From NCBI GenBank assembly GCA_028678965.1, contig JAJRCM010000016.1, positions 1-5,031 on the forward strand: a stretch of DNA of 5,031 nt, given 5' to 3'. Positions 1-5,031 of the stretch are shown piece after piece. This DNA comes from Methanomicrobiales archaeon (GTDB lineage: Archaea > Halobacteriota > Methanomicrobia > Methanomicrobiales > JACTUA01). Made by a program: the position numbers and the translations under genes. The first letter of the stretch is position 1. Every line of letters starts with the position of its first letter. The notes below the pieces were generated by a model. The model ran no database searches. It had not been told where the DNA came from and worked only from the letters and a program-made list of their open reading frames with translations.

Positions 1-872
1 ACGGTGATAGTCCCCTTCTGCTGATGTCTGTCATGGCGGTTGAAGGACTGTTCAAGGCTGTTAACAAGATGGAGGACCGATTTTGGCATTGCTGTCTTCT
101 CCACCATCTGCCGGTGGAGAAGCTCAATGTACACCTCAACGAGGGAAGGCATTCTCAGGTTTGATGTCGTGATGAGGGATGGATTGGTAAAGATCTCCTC
201 GGGAGATCCTGCCCGGAGTACAGCACCCCGGTTCATGAGAATGATGTCATCCGCCCAATGGTAGGCAAGTTCCACATCATGGGTGGAAATAATCACCGTC
301 TTACCTTGTGCATTCAGTTCATCCAGGAGTTCCATCAGATCGGAAGCACCGGCGGGATCCAGCGAGCTGGTGGGTTCATCGAACACGAGGACATCGGGCT
401 TCATGGCAAGCGTACCGGCGATAGCCGCCCTTTTCTTCTCACCGCTGCTCAGCTGGTGGGGCAGCCGCCTCTCATATCCAGAAAGACCCACGGCCTGGAG
501 AGCCTCGGTTACATTCTTTTTCACGTCATCCGGTGACATGCCCAGGTTAACCGGACCGAATGCCACATCCTGATAGACGGTGGGAGCGAAGAGCTGGGTA
601 TCGGAGTTCTGGAAGACGAACCCGATTTTCTTTCTCACCTCGCGTAAGGTTCTCGTGTCATACCGAAGCGGGTTTCCCTCCAGAAGCACTCTTCCTTCTG
701 TTGGTTGAAGGATTCCATTGCACATCAGAAGAAGAGTCGTTTTTCCTGCCCCGTTCGGGCCGACAACCGCTACCTTGGCTCCTTTGCGGATTGAAAAAGT
801 CACCCCGGTCAGTGAATCTGGACAGTTCGGGTAGGCATACCGGACATGGTCAAATTCGAGAATTGCTGCCAT
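1..872 (-). CDS. cbiO: CbiO, ATPase subunit of the cobalt ECF-type importer (3' end cut by window edge)
   Basis: This is the ATP-hydrolysing subunit of the CbiMNQO cobalt transporter, acting on the cytoplasmic face of the membrane. I read 290 codons from the ATG at 872 to the left edge with no stop. All ABC ATPase motifs are present: Walker A GPNGAGKTT (residues 38-46), Q-loop Gln88 in FVFQNSDTQLF, signature LSSGEK (141-146), Walker B VLVFDEP with catalytic Glu166, D-loop SSLD (169-172) and H-loop His198 in STHD. The QNSDTQLF stretch is typical of CbiO/EcfA ATPases. Family members are usually about 270-290 residues, so only a few C-terminal residues should be missing. The start lies 9 nt after the cbiQ stop; an AGGTG that overlaps that stop codon may serve as ribosome binding site, which suggests translational coupling. 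It is the last visible gene of cbiMNQO. Identity as an ECF/CbiO ATPase is very safe; the cobalt substrate is inferred from cbiM and cbiN next to it. Confidence 0.95.
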   Translation of the reverse strand, partial: MAAILEFDHVRYAYPNCPDSLTGVTFSIRKGAKVAVVGPNGAGKTTLLLMCNGILQPTEGRVLLEGNPLRYDTRTLREVRKKIGFVFQNSDTQLFAPTVYQDVAFGPVNLGMSPDDVKKNVTEALQAVGLSGYERRLPHQLSSGEKKRAAIAGTLAMKPDVLVFDEPTSSLDPAGASDLMELLDELNAQGKTVIISTHDVELAYHWADDIILMNRGAVLRAGSPEEIFTNPSLITTSNLRMPSLVEVYIELLHRQMVEKTAMPKSVLHLVNSLEQSFNRHDRHQQKGTIT

Positions 873-881
873 GTGAAACAC

Positions 882-1667
882 CTAAAATATCGCCATTGAG
901 GCGGAGGAATAAGCCAGAGCGCTGCACAGAAGGAGGTAGGACACAATAAGAGCGACCGTAACCGGTTTTATATTTTTCCATTCTCCCGGGAGTTCCAGTT
1001 TGCCATCATAACAGCGTGCATCCATCGTCATGATCAGTTCTTCGCCCTGTTGCCATGCCCTGATGAAGAGCATCCCTCCCAGCATGGCGAGGGAACGCAG
1101 GGATCTTTTCAAGGAGGTGTATCCGTGCCGTATCGTCTGGGCATTGTATATCGAGATCACCTCACCGATGAGAACGAAGATGAAATGGTAGATCAGCATC
1201 GAGAGATCGATCACCACTGCAGGAAGATGCAGCGAGTGCATGAACGAGAAGATCTCAATCATCGGAGTCGACAGGGCAATGAAGAACAGGGAGCACATCC
1301 CCCCAAAAGTCCGTGCAAGGAGGAGCAGTGCAAGATTTGCTGAACCGGTCGTCACCATGAAAGATGCCCCAGCCACCGAAAAAGTGAGGAGCGGAGCCCC
1401 CCCTCCGCTCACAAAAAGAATCACGATCGCGGAGAACACTGAAAACGATAGTGGTATGAGGAGCAGCGAAAAATACAGGCGGCCTGGGATCTTTGCGAGG
1501 AGGATGGTGACTGCTGCCATGCTGCCGGCAATGAACAGGGGTGCCCAGGGAGTGGATGAAGAGAGGGTTATGAGGATGGCCCCCAGCCCAAACAGGAGTT
1601 TGAGCCGGCTGTCCACCTCCCGAAGCCCATTCTCTTGTGCATACCCGTCAAGATATAGTTCCATCAT
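882..1667 (-). CDS. cbiQ: CbiQ, transmembrane coupling subunit of the cobalt importer
   Basis: This 261-residue integral membrane protein is the EcfT-like subunit that links the metal-binding CbiM/CbiN to the CbiO ATPase. Hydrophobic segments lie at about residues 24-58, 64-86, 110-132, 150-174 and 234-254. The N-terminal cytoplasmic stretch has the family-like VDSRLKLLFGL (18-28). Between the fourth and fifth hydrophobic regions is the long charged coupling region, with AQTIRHGY (176-183) and DARCYDG (216-222). These correspond to the two Ala-Arg-X motifs by which EcfT/CbiQ proteins contact the ATPase; the first is degenerate (AQ.IR) and the second is clear. The ATG at 1667 is chosen because GAGGAG sits about 9 nt upstream (1679-1684) and an in-frame TGA lies two codons before it. 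It follows cbiN after a 58-nt gap and precedes cbiO by 9 nt. Length is normal for the family. Confidence 0.95.
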   Translation of the reverse strand: MMELYLDGYAQENGLREVDSRLKLLFGLGAILITLSSSTPWAPLFIAGSMAAVTILLAKIPGRLYFSLLLIPLSFSVFSAIVILFVSGGGAPLLTFSVAGASFMVTTGSANLALLLLARTFGGMCSLFFIALSTPMIEIFSFMHSLHLPAVVIDLSMLIYHFIFVLIGEVISIYNAQTIRHGYTSLKRSLRSLAMLGGMLFIRAWQQGEELIMTMDARCYDGKLELPGEWKNIKPVTVALIVSYLLLCSALAYSSASMAIF

Positions 1668-1676
1668 CCAGATTCA

Positions 1677-1684
1677 CTCCTCAT
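1677..1684 (-). promoter_or_regulatory. Ribosome binding site of cbiQ
   Basis: The minus strand reads GAGGAGTG here, followed about 7 nt later by the double ATG that opens cbiQ. It matches the archaeal anti-Shine-Dalgarno sequence well. It fixes the start, because the reading frame is closed by TGA only six bases before the ATG. The rest of the 58-nt cbiN-cbiQ gap shows no promoter-like block or convincing hairpin. Confidence 0.7.
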
Positions 1685-1725
1685 GAACCAACCTCATTTC
1701 AGGAATTGGAATGTATTCATGGAGA

Positions 1726-2025
1726 TTACGGACGTTCTGCCCTGCCCCGGTAGTAGCCAAAGAAATACCCTATTACGAGCGCTCCTCCTGCTGCCTGGAT
1801 ACTGAACAGCAGAGACTCGATCTCTGCGCTGGGAGGTGTCCAGATGGGGGTGAACCATGGCTGATACCCGGAAGATTCGATGATTTTTGAAGCTTCATCG
1901 TCCGCACTGCTCCATACTTCCTCCCCAGGTGCCAGGGTGCGCTGTTTGCCGGCATTCTGTATCATAAACAGTGCTGCAAAGAGGATGACGGCAAGGATAG
2001 CGATCACCTCGAGGGTGTATTTCAT
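1726..2025 (-). CDS. cbiN: CbiN, small membrane subunit of the cobalt importer
   Basis: CbiN is a 99-residue membrane protein that works with CbiM to load Co2+ into the transporter. It has the family layout: a transmembrane helix at about residues 5-22, an extracytoplasmic loop of about 45 residues, and a second helix at about 70-91. The loop carries the CbiN signature [10 protein letters not shown] (40-49), then [12 protein letters not shown] (54-65) and [14 protein letters not shown] (66-79), leading into [10 protein letters not shown] (85-94). Its presence marks a cobalt system, since nickel NikM systems generally use a different auxiliary protein. The ATG at 2025 overlaps the cbiM stop as ATGA, and AGGAG lies 8 nt upstream inside cbiM, so the two are probably translationally coupled. 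Length is normal. Confidence 0.95.
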   Translation of the reverse strand: MKYTLEVIAILAVILFAALFMIQNAGKQRTLAPGEEVWSSADDEASKIIESSGYQPWFTPIWTPPSAEIESLLFSIQAAGGALVIGYFFGYYRGRAERP

Positions 2026-2717
2026 GCGATGGACTCCTGAACTTTTTTTACCTGATCCGGTGTCAACACGTTCAGTCTCAGAAGAATATCTGCGCGTGCT
2101 TGGATGATGTGCTTGAAGGTGAGCGCGATGATGATACCCTCCATGATGGCGAGCGGGATCTGGGTGAGCGCAAAGATCGCGGCAAATGTGGTAAAGGAGG
2201 TGATAATCCCCCCCATCTGGGCAGGAAATGCAAGGGCGAGCTGCAGCGAGGTGATCACATAAGTGAACAGATCGGTCAAGGCTGCCGCAAGAAATATGGT
2301 GACAAAGGTGTTCAGCCCGATAGCCTTACCACCACGATAAATCCCGTATCCTAGAAAGGGTCCTGCGATGGCCATAGAGAATACATTGGCTCCCAGGGTG
2401 GTGAGACCCCCGTGAGCCAGGAACACTGCCTGGTAAAGGAGGACGATGACACCAAGGATTGCGGTGAGGAATGGACCAAACAAAATTGCCCCTAGGCCGG
2501 TGCCGGTCGGGTGGGAACAACTGCCAGTGACCGATGGCAGTTTCAATGAGGAGAGGACAAAAATAAATGCCCCTGAGACCGCGAGCAGAGGAAGCGTGTC
2601 CCGGTGCTCTCCCGCCAGACGCTTGAGCAGATAGACTCCGTACGCCACAAAGGGGAATGAGATGATAGACCAGAATATGCACCAATAGAGAGGAAGAAAT
2701 CCTTCCATGATATGCAT
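2022..2717 (-). CDS. cbiM: CbiM, substrate-specific membrane subunit of the cobalt importer
   Basis: CbiM is the Co2+-binding component of the CbiMNQO transporter. The 231-residue product begins MHIMEGFLP, which is diagnostic. In the solved relative NikM2 the N-terminal amine and His2 help coordinate the metal together with a histidine further in, and here that residue is His69 in SHPTGTG (68-74). This N-terminus also fixes the start at 2717, because a longer protein would destroy the site. Other conserved stretches are [21 protein letters not shown] (99-119), [19 protein letters not shown] (147-165) and QIPLAIMEG (186-194). Several strongly hydrophobic helices cover most of the chain; the C-terminus (about 205-231) is polar and cytoplasmic. 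It is the first gene of the transporter group, 195 nt after cbiE. No good ribosome binding site precedes it, unlike its neighbours. Its stop overlaps the cbiN start. Confidence 0.97.
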   Translation of the reverse strand: MHIMEGFLPLYWCIFWSIISFPFVAYGVYLLKRLAGEHRDTLPLLAVSGAFIFVLSSLKLPSVTGSCSHPTGTGLGAILFGPFLTAILGVIVLLYQAVFLAHGGLTTLGANVFSMAIAGPFLGYGIYRGGKAIGLNTFVTIFLAAALTDLFTYVITSLQLALAFPAQMGGIITSFTTFAAIFALTQIPLAIMEGIIIALTFKHIIQARADILLRLNVLTPDQVKKVQESIA

Positions 2718-2733
2718 GTCAACTCTACTTGAC
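2718..2733. promoter_or_regulatory. Short inverted repeat abutting the cbiM start codon (possible operator)
   Basis: The sequence is GTCAA, six bases, then TTGAC, a perfect 5-bp inverted repeat with centres about 11 bp apart, ending on the base next to the cbiM ATG. It overlaps the 8-bp palindrome ACTTAAGT at 2732-2739. Its place between the AT-rich block and the start codon is where an archaeal repressor would act. A 5-bp arm can arise by chance, and no regulator gene is visible, so the operator role is only inferred. Confidence 0.3.
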
Positions 2734-2738
2734 TTAAG

Positions 2739-2760
2739 TAAATAAAAATTTTATTATTTA
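2739..2760 (-). promoter_or_regulatory. AT-only block, candidate TATA-box promoter of cbiMNQO
   Basis: All 22 bases are A or T, in marked contrast to the GC-rich genes around it, and the block is an imperfect palindrome (18 of 22 positions symmetrical). On the minus strand it holds two TATA-like elements, TAAATAAT (2753-2760) and TTTTTATTTA (2739-2748). Archaeal transcription usually starts about 25 nt below the TATA centre. The upstream element would give a leader of about 12 nt; the downstream one would start at or next to the cbiM ATG. Together with the lack of a ribosome binding site this suggests a leaderless or nearly leaderless mRNA. Confidence 0.45.
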
Positions 2761-2856
2761 TCCTTCTCGCTCTCCGTACTGTATCATCATGTTGTCCCTG
2801 TCTTTTTTGCACGATAATACCATTCGGGAAACGATCACGTGGAGTTGATAGAAATT

Positions 2857-2893
2857 AGTACAGGAATTACCCATTTCTTCTGTGAGTACAGGA
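2857..2893. repeat. Direct repeat of AGTACAGGA, two copies 28 bp apart
   Basis: AGTACAGGA occurs at 2857-2865 and 2885-2893 in the cbiE-cbiM intergenic region. The 28-bp period is close to, but not exactly, three helical turns. The second copy also supplies the left arm of the hairpin at 2888-2908. No function can be assigned. Confidence 0.35.
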
Positions 2894-2914
2894 CGGGGGA
2901 TCTCCTGTTTTTTT
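2888..2914 (+). terminator. Hairpin with T tract, terminator-like, on the plus strand
   Basis: Read on the plus strand, ACAGGA (2888-2893) and TCCTGT (2903-2908) form a perfect 6-bp stem around a 9-base loop, followed by seven T (2908-2914, sharing one base with the stem). It looks like an intrinsic terminator facing cbiE's 3' end. No plus-strand gene is seen to need it. On the minus strand the hairpin starts right after the cbiE stop but is preceded by A's, not followed by U's, so it is not a standard cbiE terminator. Confidence 0.35.
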
Positions 2915-3500
2915 AGCGAAATGTACCGATGACGAGGCTAAAGAGAGAAGAGCTAACCGCCGGTGGCGAAGCAACTGAACCGACCTCGATCCTCTCCTCC
3001 GGATACCCAAGATTCTCACAGACCGCGATATCACAGAAAATCCCGCATTGCTGGAGGGAAGCAGCACATGCAGCAATGTCAAACTGCGGGTCCGCCAGTA
3101 AAAAGACGATCTTTCCTCGCGAGATTTCATCCTGAAGAGCCTGCATCCAATCCTTGCGATCCTTTGCGTGTGCAGTAAGAGCGACCATCCGCAGCCAGGG
3201 TATCTTCAGCCGGGCACAGGCAAGCTGGAGAGATGAAATACCCGGGATCACATCACCAGTGAGATTTCCAAGCCCCCCGAACATCGGGTCACCGGTGGAT
3301 AGTACCACCGCATCGTCCTCATCCATTCCCTGAAAGGCTTGGTAATCGATGATTCTGTGGAGTTCGCATCCTGGAGGGAGATACGGCCCCGCTAGCCGTA
3401 GCGCCCGTTCGGAGCCATAACACTTTTTTGCTCTCTGGATCGCCGCAATAGCAGATTCCGTGAGCATCCCCGGACCGCAGCCTACTCCCACAATCTTCAT
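2913..3500 (-). CDS. cbiE: CbiE, cobalt-precorrin-7 C5-methyltransferase
   Basis: CbiE is a cytoplasmic S-adenosylmethionine-dependent enzyme that methylates C-5 of cobalt-precorrin-7 in the anaerobic cobalamin pathway. The 195-residue product has the tetrapyrrole methylase order: VGVGCGPGMLT (4-14), the SAM-binding STGDPMFGG (68-76), PGISSLQLACARLKIPW (86-102), LLADPQFD (134-141) and the CbiE-type CENLGYPEERIE (161-172). Aerobic CobL fuses this domain to a CbiT-like one; here CbiE stands alone, as is usual in archaea, and no cbiT is in the window. The ATG at 3500 overlaps the cbiD stop as ATGA, with GGTGAT 5 nt upstream (3506-3511). One variation is LTAHAKD (108-114) where many CbiE proteins have a Ser-X-His-Gly-Arg stretch. 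Another methylase of the family (CbiF, CbiH, CbiL) is less likely because of the short length and the CENLG motif. Confidence 0.92.
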   Translation of the reverse strand: MKIVGVGCGPGMLTESAIAAIQRAKKCYGSERALRLAGPYLPPGCELHRIIDYQAFQGMDEDDAVVLSTGDPMFGGLGNLTGDVIPGISSLQLACARLKIPWLRMVALTAHAKDRKDWMQALQDEISRGKIVFLLADPQFDIAACAASLQQCGIFCDIAVCENLGYPEERIEVGSVASPPAVSSSLFSLVIGTFR

Positions 3501-4504
3501 CCACTATCACCCAGAATCGATCCGTCACGGGAGAACAGGACGACCCGCACATGGGGCATTTTCCGTTTAAACGTCTGAAGTGTCTCCTGTACGACCGTGT
3601 AGAAACCTGGTGAGCTCGTGTATTCATCGATCGTCTGGTAACCGGTTCCCTCAAGAATGTGTGGATTTAGCGCCCGCAGGATGAGCCCGGGGAGACCGCA
3701 GAGTATCGGCGTACCGGGTGCATGTGCCAACGCTTCTATTATGCCACTTCCTACCAGAATAACATCCCGGTCGGGAAAGAACAACCTCGCATACCGGAGA
3801 CCCAGCCGACCGGTGGTCAGCACCGGTCGATCGGTGGATGCCAGTCTTTCATGCACCGTTTCCCGCAGGTGGACGTCCCAGGGTTCCACTAGCCCTGTCG
3901 AGCCCAGAATCGAGATACCACCGAGAATTCCCACCTGCGGATTTAACGTCCGTTCAGCGAGTGCAGGACCCCCAGGGATGGTTAACACCACCTCGATGCC
4001 CGGTAACCCAAGGTGGTCGACGGCTTCCCGGATCGCATGCAGGATACTCTCCCTTGCGACCGGGCTTATTGCCGGATCTCCTCTCTGGTTCCGGGTTGTA
4101 TTACGACTAAACCTCCCAATGCCCGCACCTGATATCAAGGAGACTCCTTTGCTGGTCGACATTGCATGAGCGAGGATCTCCACCCCTGCGGTCACATCCT
4201 GTTCATGATCTCCTGCGAACTTGATACAGGAGCCATATCCTCCATGGGCAACAACAGGAACAGTGACCTGGATCGCACAGGGAAGTGTCAGGGAGACTTC
4301 CTGGACCTCTCCCTGCAACGACAATACTGCCGCCTTACTGGCAGCAGCGGCGGTGGTGCCGGTCGAATAGCCCCTCCGCAATACCTTCCCTGAGGCGGTG
4401 AGAACCGCGAGTCCCCGTATAACCTCGCCCAAGAGTTCGGGTGTCGGGCAGCGCTCCACCCATATTTCAGGATACGTGAACCCGGTCACCGGATCAGTGA
4501 CCAT
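3497..4504 (-). CDS. cbiD: CbiD, cobalt-precorrin-5B C1-methyltransferase
   Basis: CbiD transfers a methyl group from S-adenosylmethionine to C-1 of cobalt-precorrin-5B, giving cobalt-precorrin-6A. With the ATG at 4504 the protein has 335 residues. Family motifs in order are LRRGYSTGTTAAAASKAA (42-59), GDHEQDVTAG (98-107), SGAGIGRFSR (125-134), GDPAISPVARESI (142-154) and the long C-terminal block PGGPALAERTLNPQVGILGG (177-196), running on to ILGSTGLVEP (199-208). About 40 residues precede the first motif, including DPVTGFTYPEIWV (4-16); this may be a lineage extension. A GTG at 4516 gives an in-frame protein four residues longer, but it has no ribosome binding site, whereas GAGGAG (4509-4514) lies just before the ATG, so I prefer the ATG. 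The gene overlaps cbiC by 11 bp and cbiE by 4 bp. A Thr replaces the Cys often seen in the TGTC part of the first motif. Confidence 0.95.
   Translation of the reverse strand: MVTDPVTGFTYPEIWVERCPTPELLGEVIRGLAVLTASGKVLRRGYSTGTTAAAASKAAVLSLQGEVQEVSLTLPCAIQVTVPVVAHGGYGSCIKFAGDHEQDVTAGVEILAHAMSTSKGVSLISGAGIGRFSRNTTRNQRGDPAISPVARESILHAIREAVDHLGLPGIEVVLTIPGGPALAERTLNPQVGILGGISILGSTGLVEPWDVHLRETVHERLASTDRPVLTTGRLGLRYARLFFPDRDVILVGSGIIEALAHAPGTPILCGLPGLILRALNPHILEGTGYQTIDEYTSSPGFYTVVQETLQTFKRKMPHVRVVLFSRDGSILGDSG
3506..3511 (-). promoter_or_regulatory. Ribosome binding site of cbiE inside cbiD
   Basis: GGTGAT on the minus strand is an exact piece of the archaeal Shine-Dalgarno consensus. It lies 5 nt before the cbiE ATG, within the last codons of cbiD. 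With the ATGA overlap it supports translational coupling of cbiD and cbiE. Confidence 0.65.
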
Positions 4505-5031
4505 GGCTCTCCTCACAGAATATTTCGATGATCTCGTTCATCGCTGCGACGGCTACCGGGGTTCCTCCCCGCGTACCTTCCGTGGAGATGGAAGGAATGG
4601 GAAGTGTACGGAGCAGTTCTTTGGACTCACGTGCATTCACAAATCCTACCGGAGTGCCGATGATGAGTGCAGGTTTCACTCCTTCTTCAACCATGGCACA
4701 GAGGGAGAGAAGGGCTGAAGGAGCGTTCCCGATGACCACGATGGCATCCGTGATTTTATCACGGAGGGAGAGGAAACCAGCTGAGGTTCTGGTAATCCCC
4801 CGTGAGTATGCGATATCCGATCCAAAATCCAATGCACAGAGAAGTGGGCTGTGGTGCCCTTTTTTCTGGATGCCAACCTGGACCATCCGGATATCGGTGA
4901 TGATCGGTGATTCGCGGGCCAGTGCCCCGATTCCCGCAGGCAGGGGATTATGGGAGAATCGCAACAGGTCTGCCATGGAGAAATCACCGACAGCCACCGA
5001 ACATCTCTGGCGGATCCTATCATCTGCATTC
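4494..5031 (-). CDS. cbiC: CbiC, cobalt-precorrin-8 methylmutase (5' end outside window)
   Basis: CbiC/CobH moves the methyl group from C-11 to C-12 of (cobalt-)precorrin-8, yielding (cobalt-)cobyrinic acid. The frame is open from the right edge, giving 178 residues to the TGA at 4494-4496; about 30 N-terminal residues are expected beyond the window. Conserved stretches are DLLRFS, SPIITDIRMVQVGI, ALDFGSDIAYSRGITRTSAG, IGNAPSALL, GTPVGFVNARESKELL and GTRGGTPVAVAAMNEI. The last three match Pseudomonas denitrificans CobH closely, and the Arg of GITRTSAG aligns with CobH's Asn-Thr-Arg region. A GTG at 4995-4997 could be mistaken for the start, but homology continues upstream (DDRIRQRCS). Notably, the position of CobH catalytic His43 reads as Val, encoded by that GTG. 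The gene overlaps cbiD by 11 bp. The family call is safe; mutase activity needs testing because of the His change. Confidence 0.92.
   Translation of the reverse strand, partial: NADDRIRQRCSVAVGDFSMADLLRFSHNPLPAGIGALARESPIITDIRMVQVGIQKKGHHSPLLCALDFGSDIAYSRGITRTSAGFLSLRDKITDAIVVIGNAPSALLSLCAMVEEGVKPALIIGTPVGFVNARESKELLRTLPIPSISTEGTRGGTPVAVAAMNEIIEIFCEESHGH
4509..4514 (-). promoter_or_regulatory. Ribosome binding site deciding the cbiD start
   Basis: GAGGAG on the minus strand ends 4 nt before the ATG at 4504 and overlaps the alternative GTG at 4516. A start at the GTG would leave this site inside the gene with nothing comparable upstream. The spacing is slightly short, so the GTG cannot be fully excluded. 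Confidence 0.6.

Larger units (their letters stand above)
2718..2912. other. Intergenic region between cbiE and cbiM
   Basis: This 195-bp gap is the only sizeable non-coding stretch of the window and divides the corrin-synthesis genes from the transporter genes. Besides the hairpin, direct repeat, AT block and inverted repeat listed separately, I see no credible gene. I found nothing resembling a cobalamin riboswitch (no B12-box-like conserved core), tRNA or snoRNA. It probably holds the transporter promoter and possibly the end of the cbiCDE transcript. Confidence 0.6.

Noticed and set aside
560..949. 129-codon plus-strand open frame opposite cbiO and the end of cbiQ
   Set aside because: It is antisense to intact ABC ATPase motifs and Arg-rich without a known fold, so it is a shadow frame.
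1674..1720. Two tiny minus-strand open frames in the cbiN-cbiQ gap (8 and 7 codons, MNTFQFLK at 1694-1720 and MRLVHEE at 1674-1697), joined by an ATGA overlap
   Set aside because: Neither has a good ribosome binding site, both are very short, and the second merely contains the cbiQ ribosome binding site. Chance is the simplest explanation.
2758..2790. A 10-codon minus-strand open frame upstream of cbiM (MMIQYGEREG)
   Set aside because: It has no ribosome binding site and lies upstream of the likely promoter, so it is probably not transcribed with cbiM.
2543..2812. 89-codon minus-strand open frame running from the intergenic region into cbiM in another frame
   Set aside because: It overlaps the certain CbiM N-terminus (MHIMEGF) in a different frame and shows no family motif.
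2718..2912. Cobalamin riboswitch before cbiM
   Set aside because: This was expected from bacterial analogues, but no B12-box-like core or long multi-helix layout is visible, and the room between the likely promoter and the ATG is far too short.
3657..4169. 170-codon plus-strand open frame opposite cbiD
   Set aside because: It lies wholly antisense to a clear cbiD, has low-complexity Arg/Ser/Pro-rich composition and no recognisable domain; it is a shadow of the codon pattern.
4494..4997. CbiC beginning at the GTG at 4997
   Set aside because: The frame stays open to the window edge and CbiC-like residues continue upstream (DDRIRQRCS); starting here would remove part of the active-site region.

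Overview
The window is a cobalt-and-corrin locus, apparently from a methanogenic euryarchaeon. The gene set (an anaerobic, cobalt-early cobalamin pathway beside a CbiMNQO cobalt importer), separate CbiE rather than a CobL-type fusion, GGTGAT/GGAG-type ribosome binding sites and the divergent CbiC suggest Methanomicrobia, perhaps Methanomicrobiales. That placement is inferred from protein flavour; no search was run.

All seven genes are on the minus strand, so transcription runs from right to left. The right half (5031 to 2913) holds three anaerobic corrin-ring genes: cbiC (its 5' end lies outside the window), cbiD and cbiE. Each overlaps the next: 11 bp for cbiC/cbiD if the preferred ATG is used, and an ATGA overlap for cbiD/cbiE. 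A 195-bp non-coding gap (2718-2912) follows. It contains a plus-strand hairpin with a T tract, a 9-bp direct repeat, an AT-rich promoter-like block and a short inverted repeat touching the cbiM start codon. The left half (2717 to 1) holds the transporter genes cbiM, cbiN, cbiQ and cbiO in that order; cbiO is cut by the left edge.

Functionally, CbiM and CbiN capture Co2+, and CbiQ couples them to the CbiO ATPase to import it. Cobalt is then used in the cobalt-early pathway. CbiD methylates C-1 of cobalt-precorrin-5B, CbiE methylates C-5 of cobalt-precorrin-7, and CbiC moves the C-11 methyl to C-12 to give cobyrinic acid. Methanogens need much corrinoid for methyltransferases, which fits placing metal uptake next to ring synthesis.

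No mobile element, RNA gene, CRISPR or wholly unknown gene is visible. The two points most worth a second look are the CbiC active site, where the position of the catalytic histidine of CobH reads as valine, and the cbiM upstream region, which looks leaderless or nearly so with a possible operator between the TATA-like block and the start codon.
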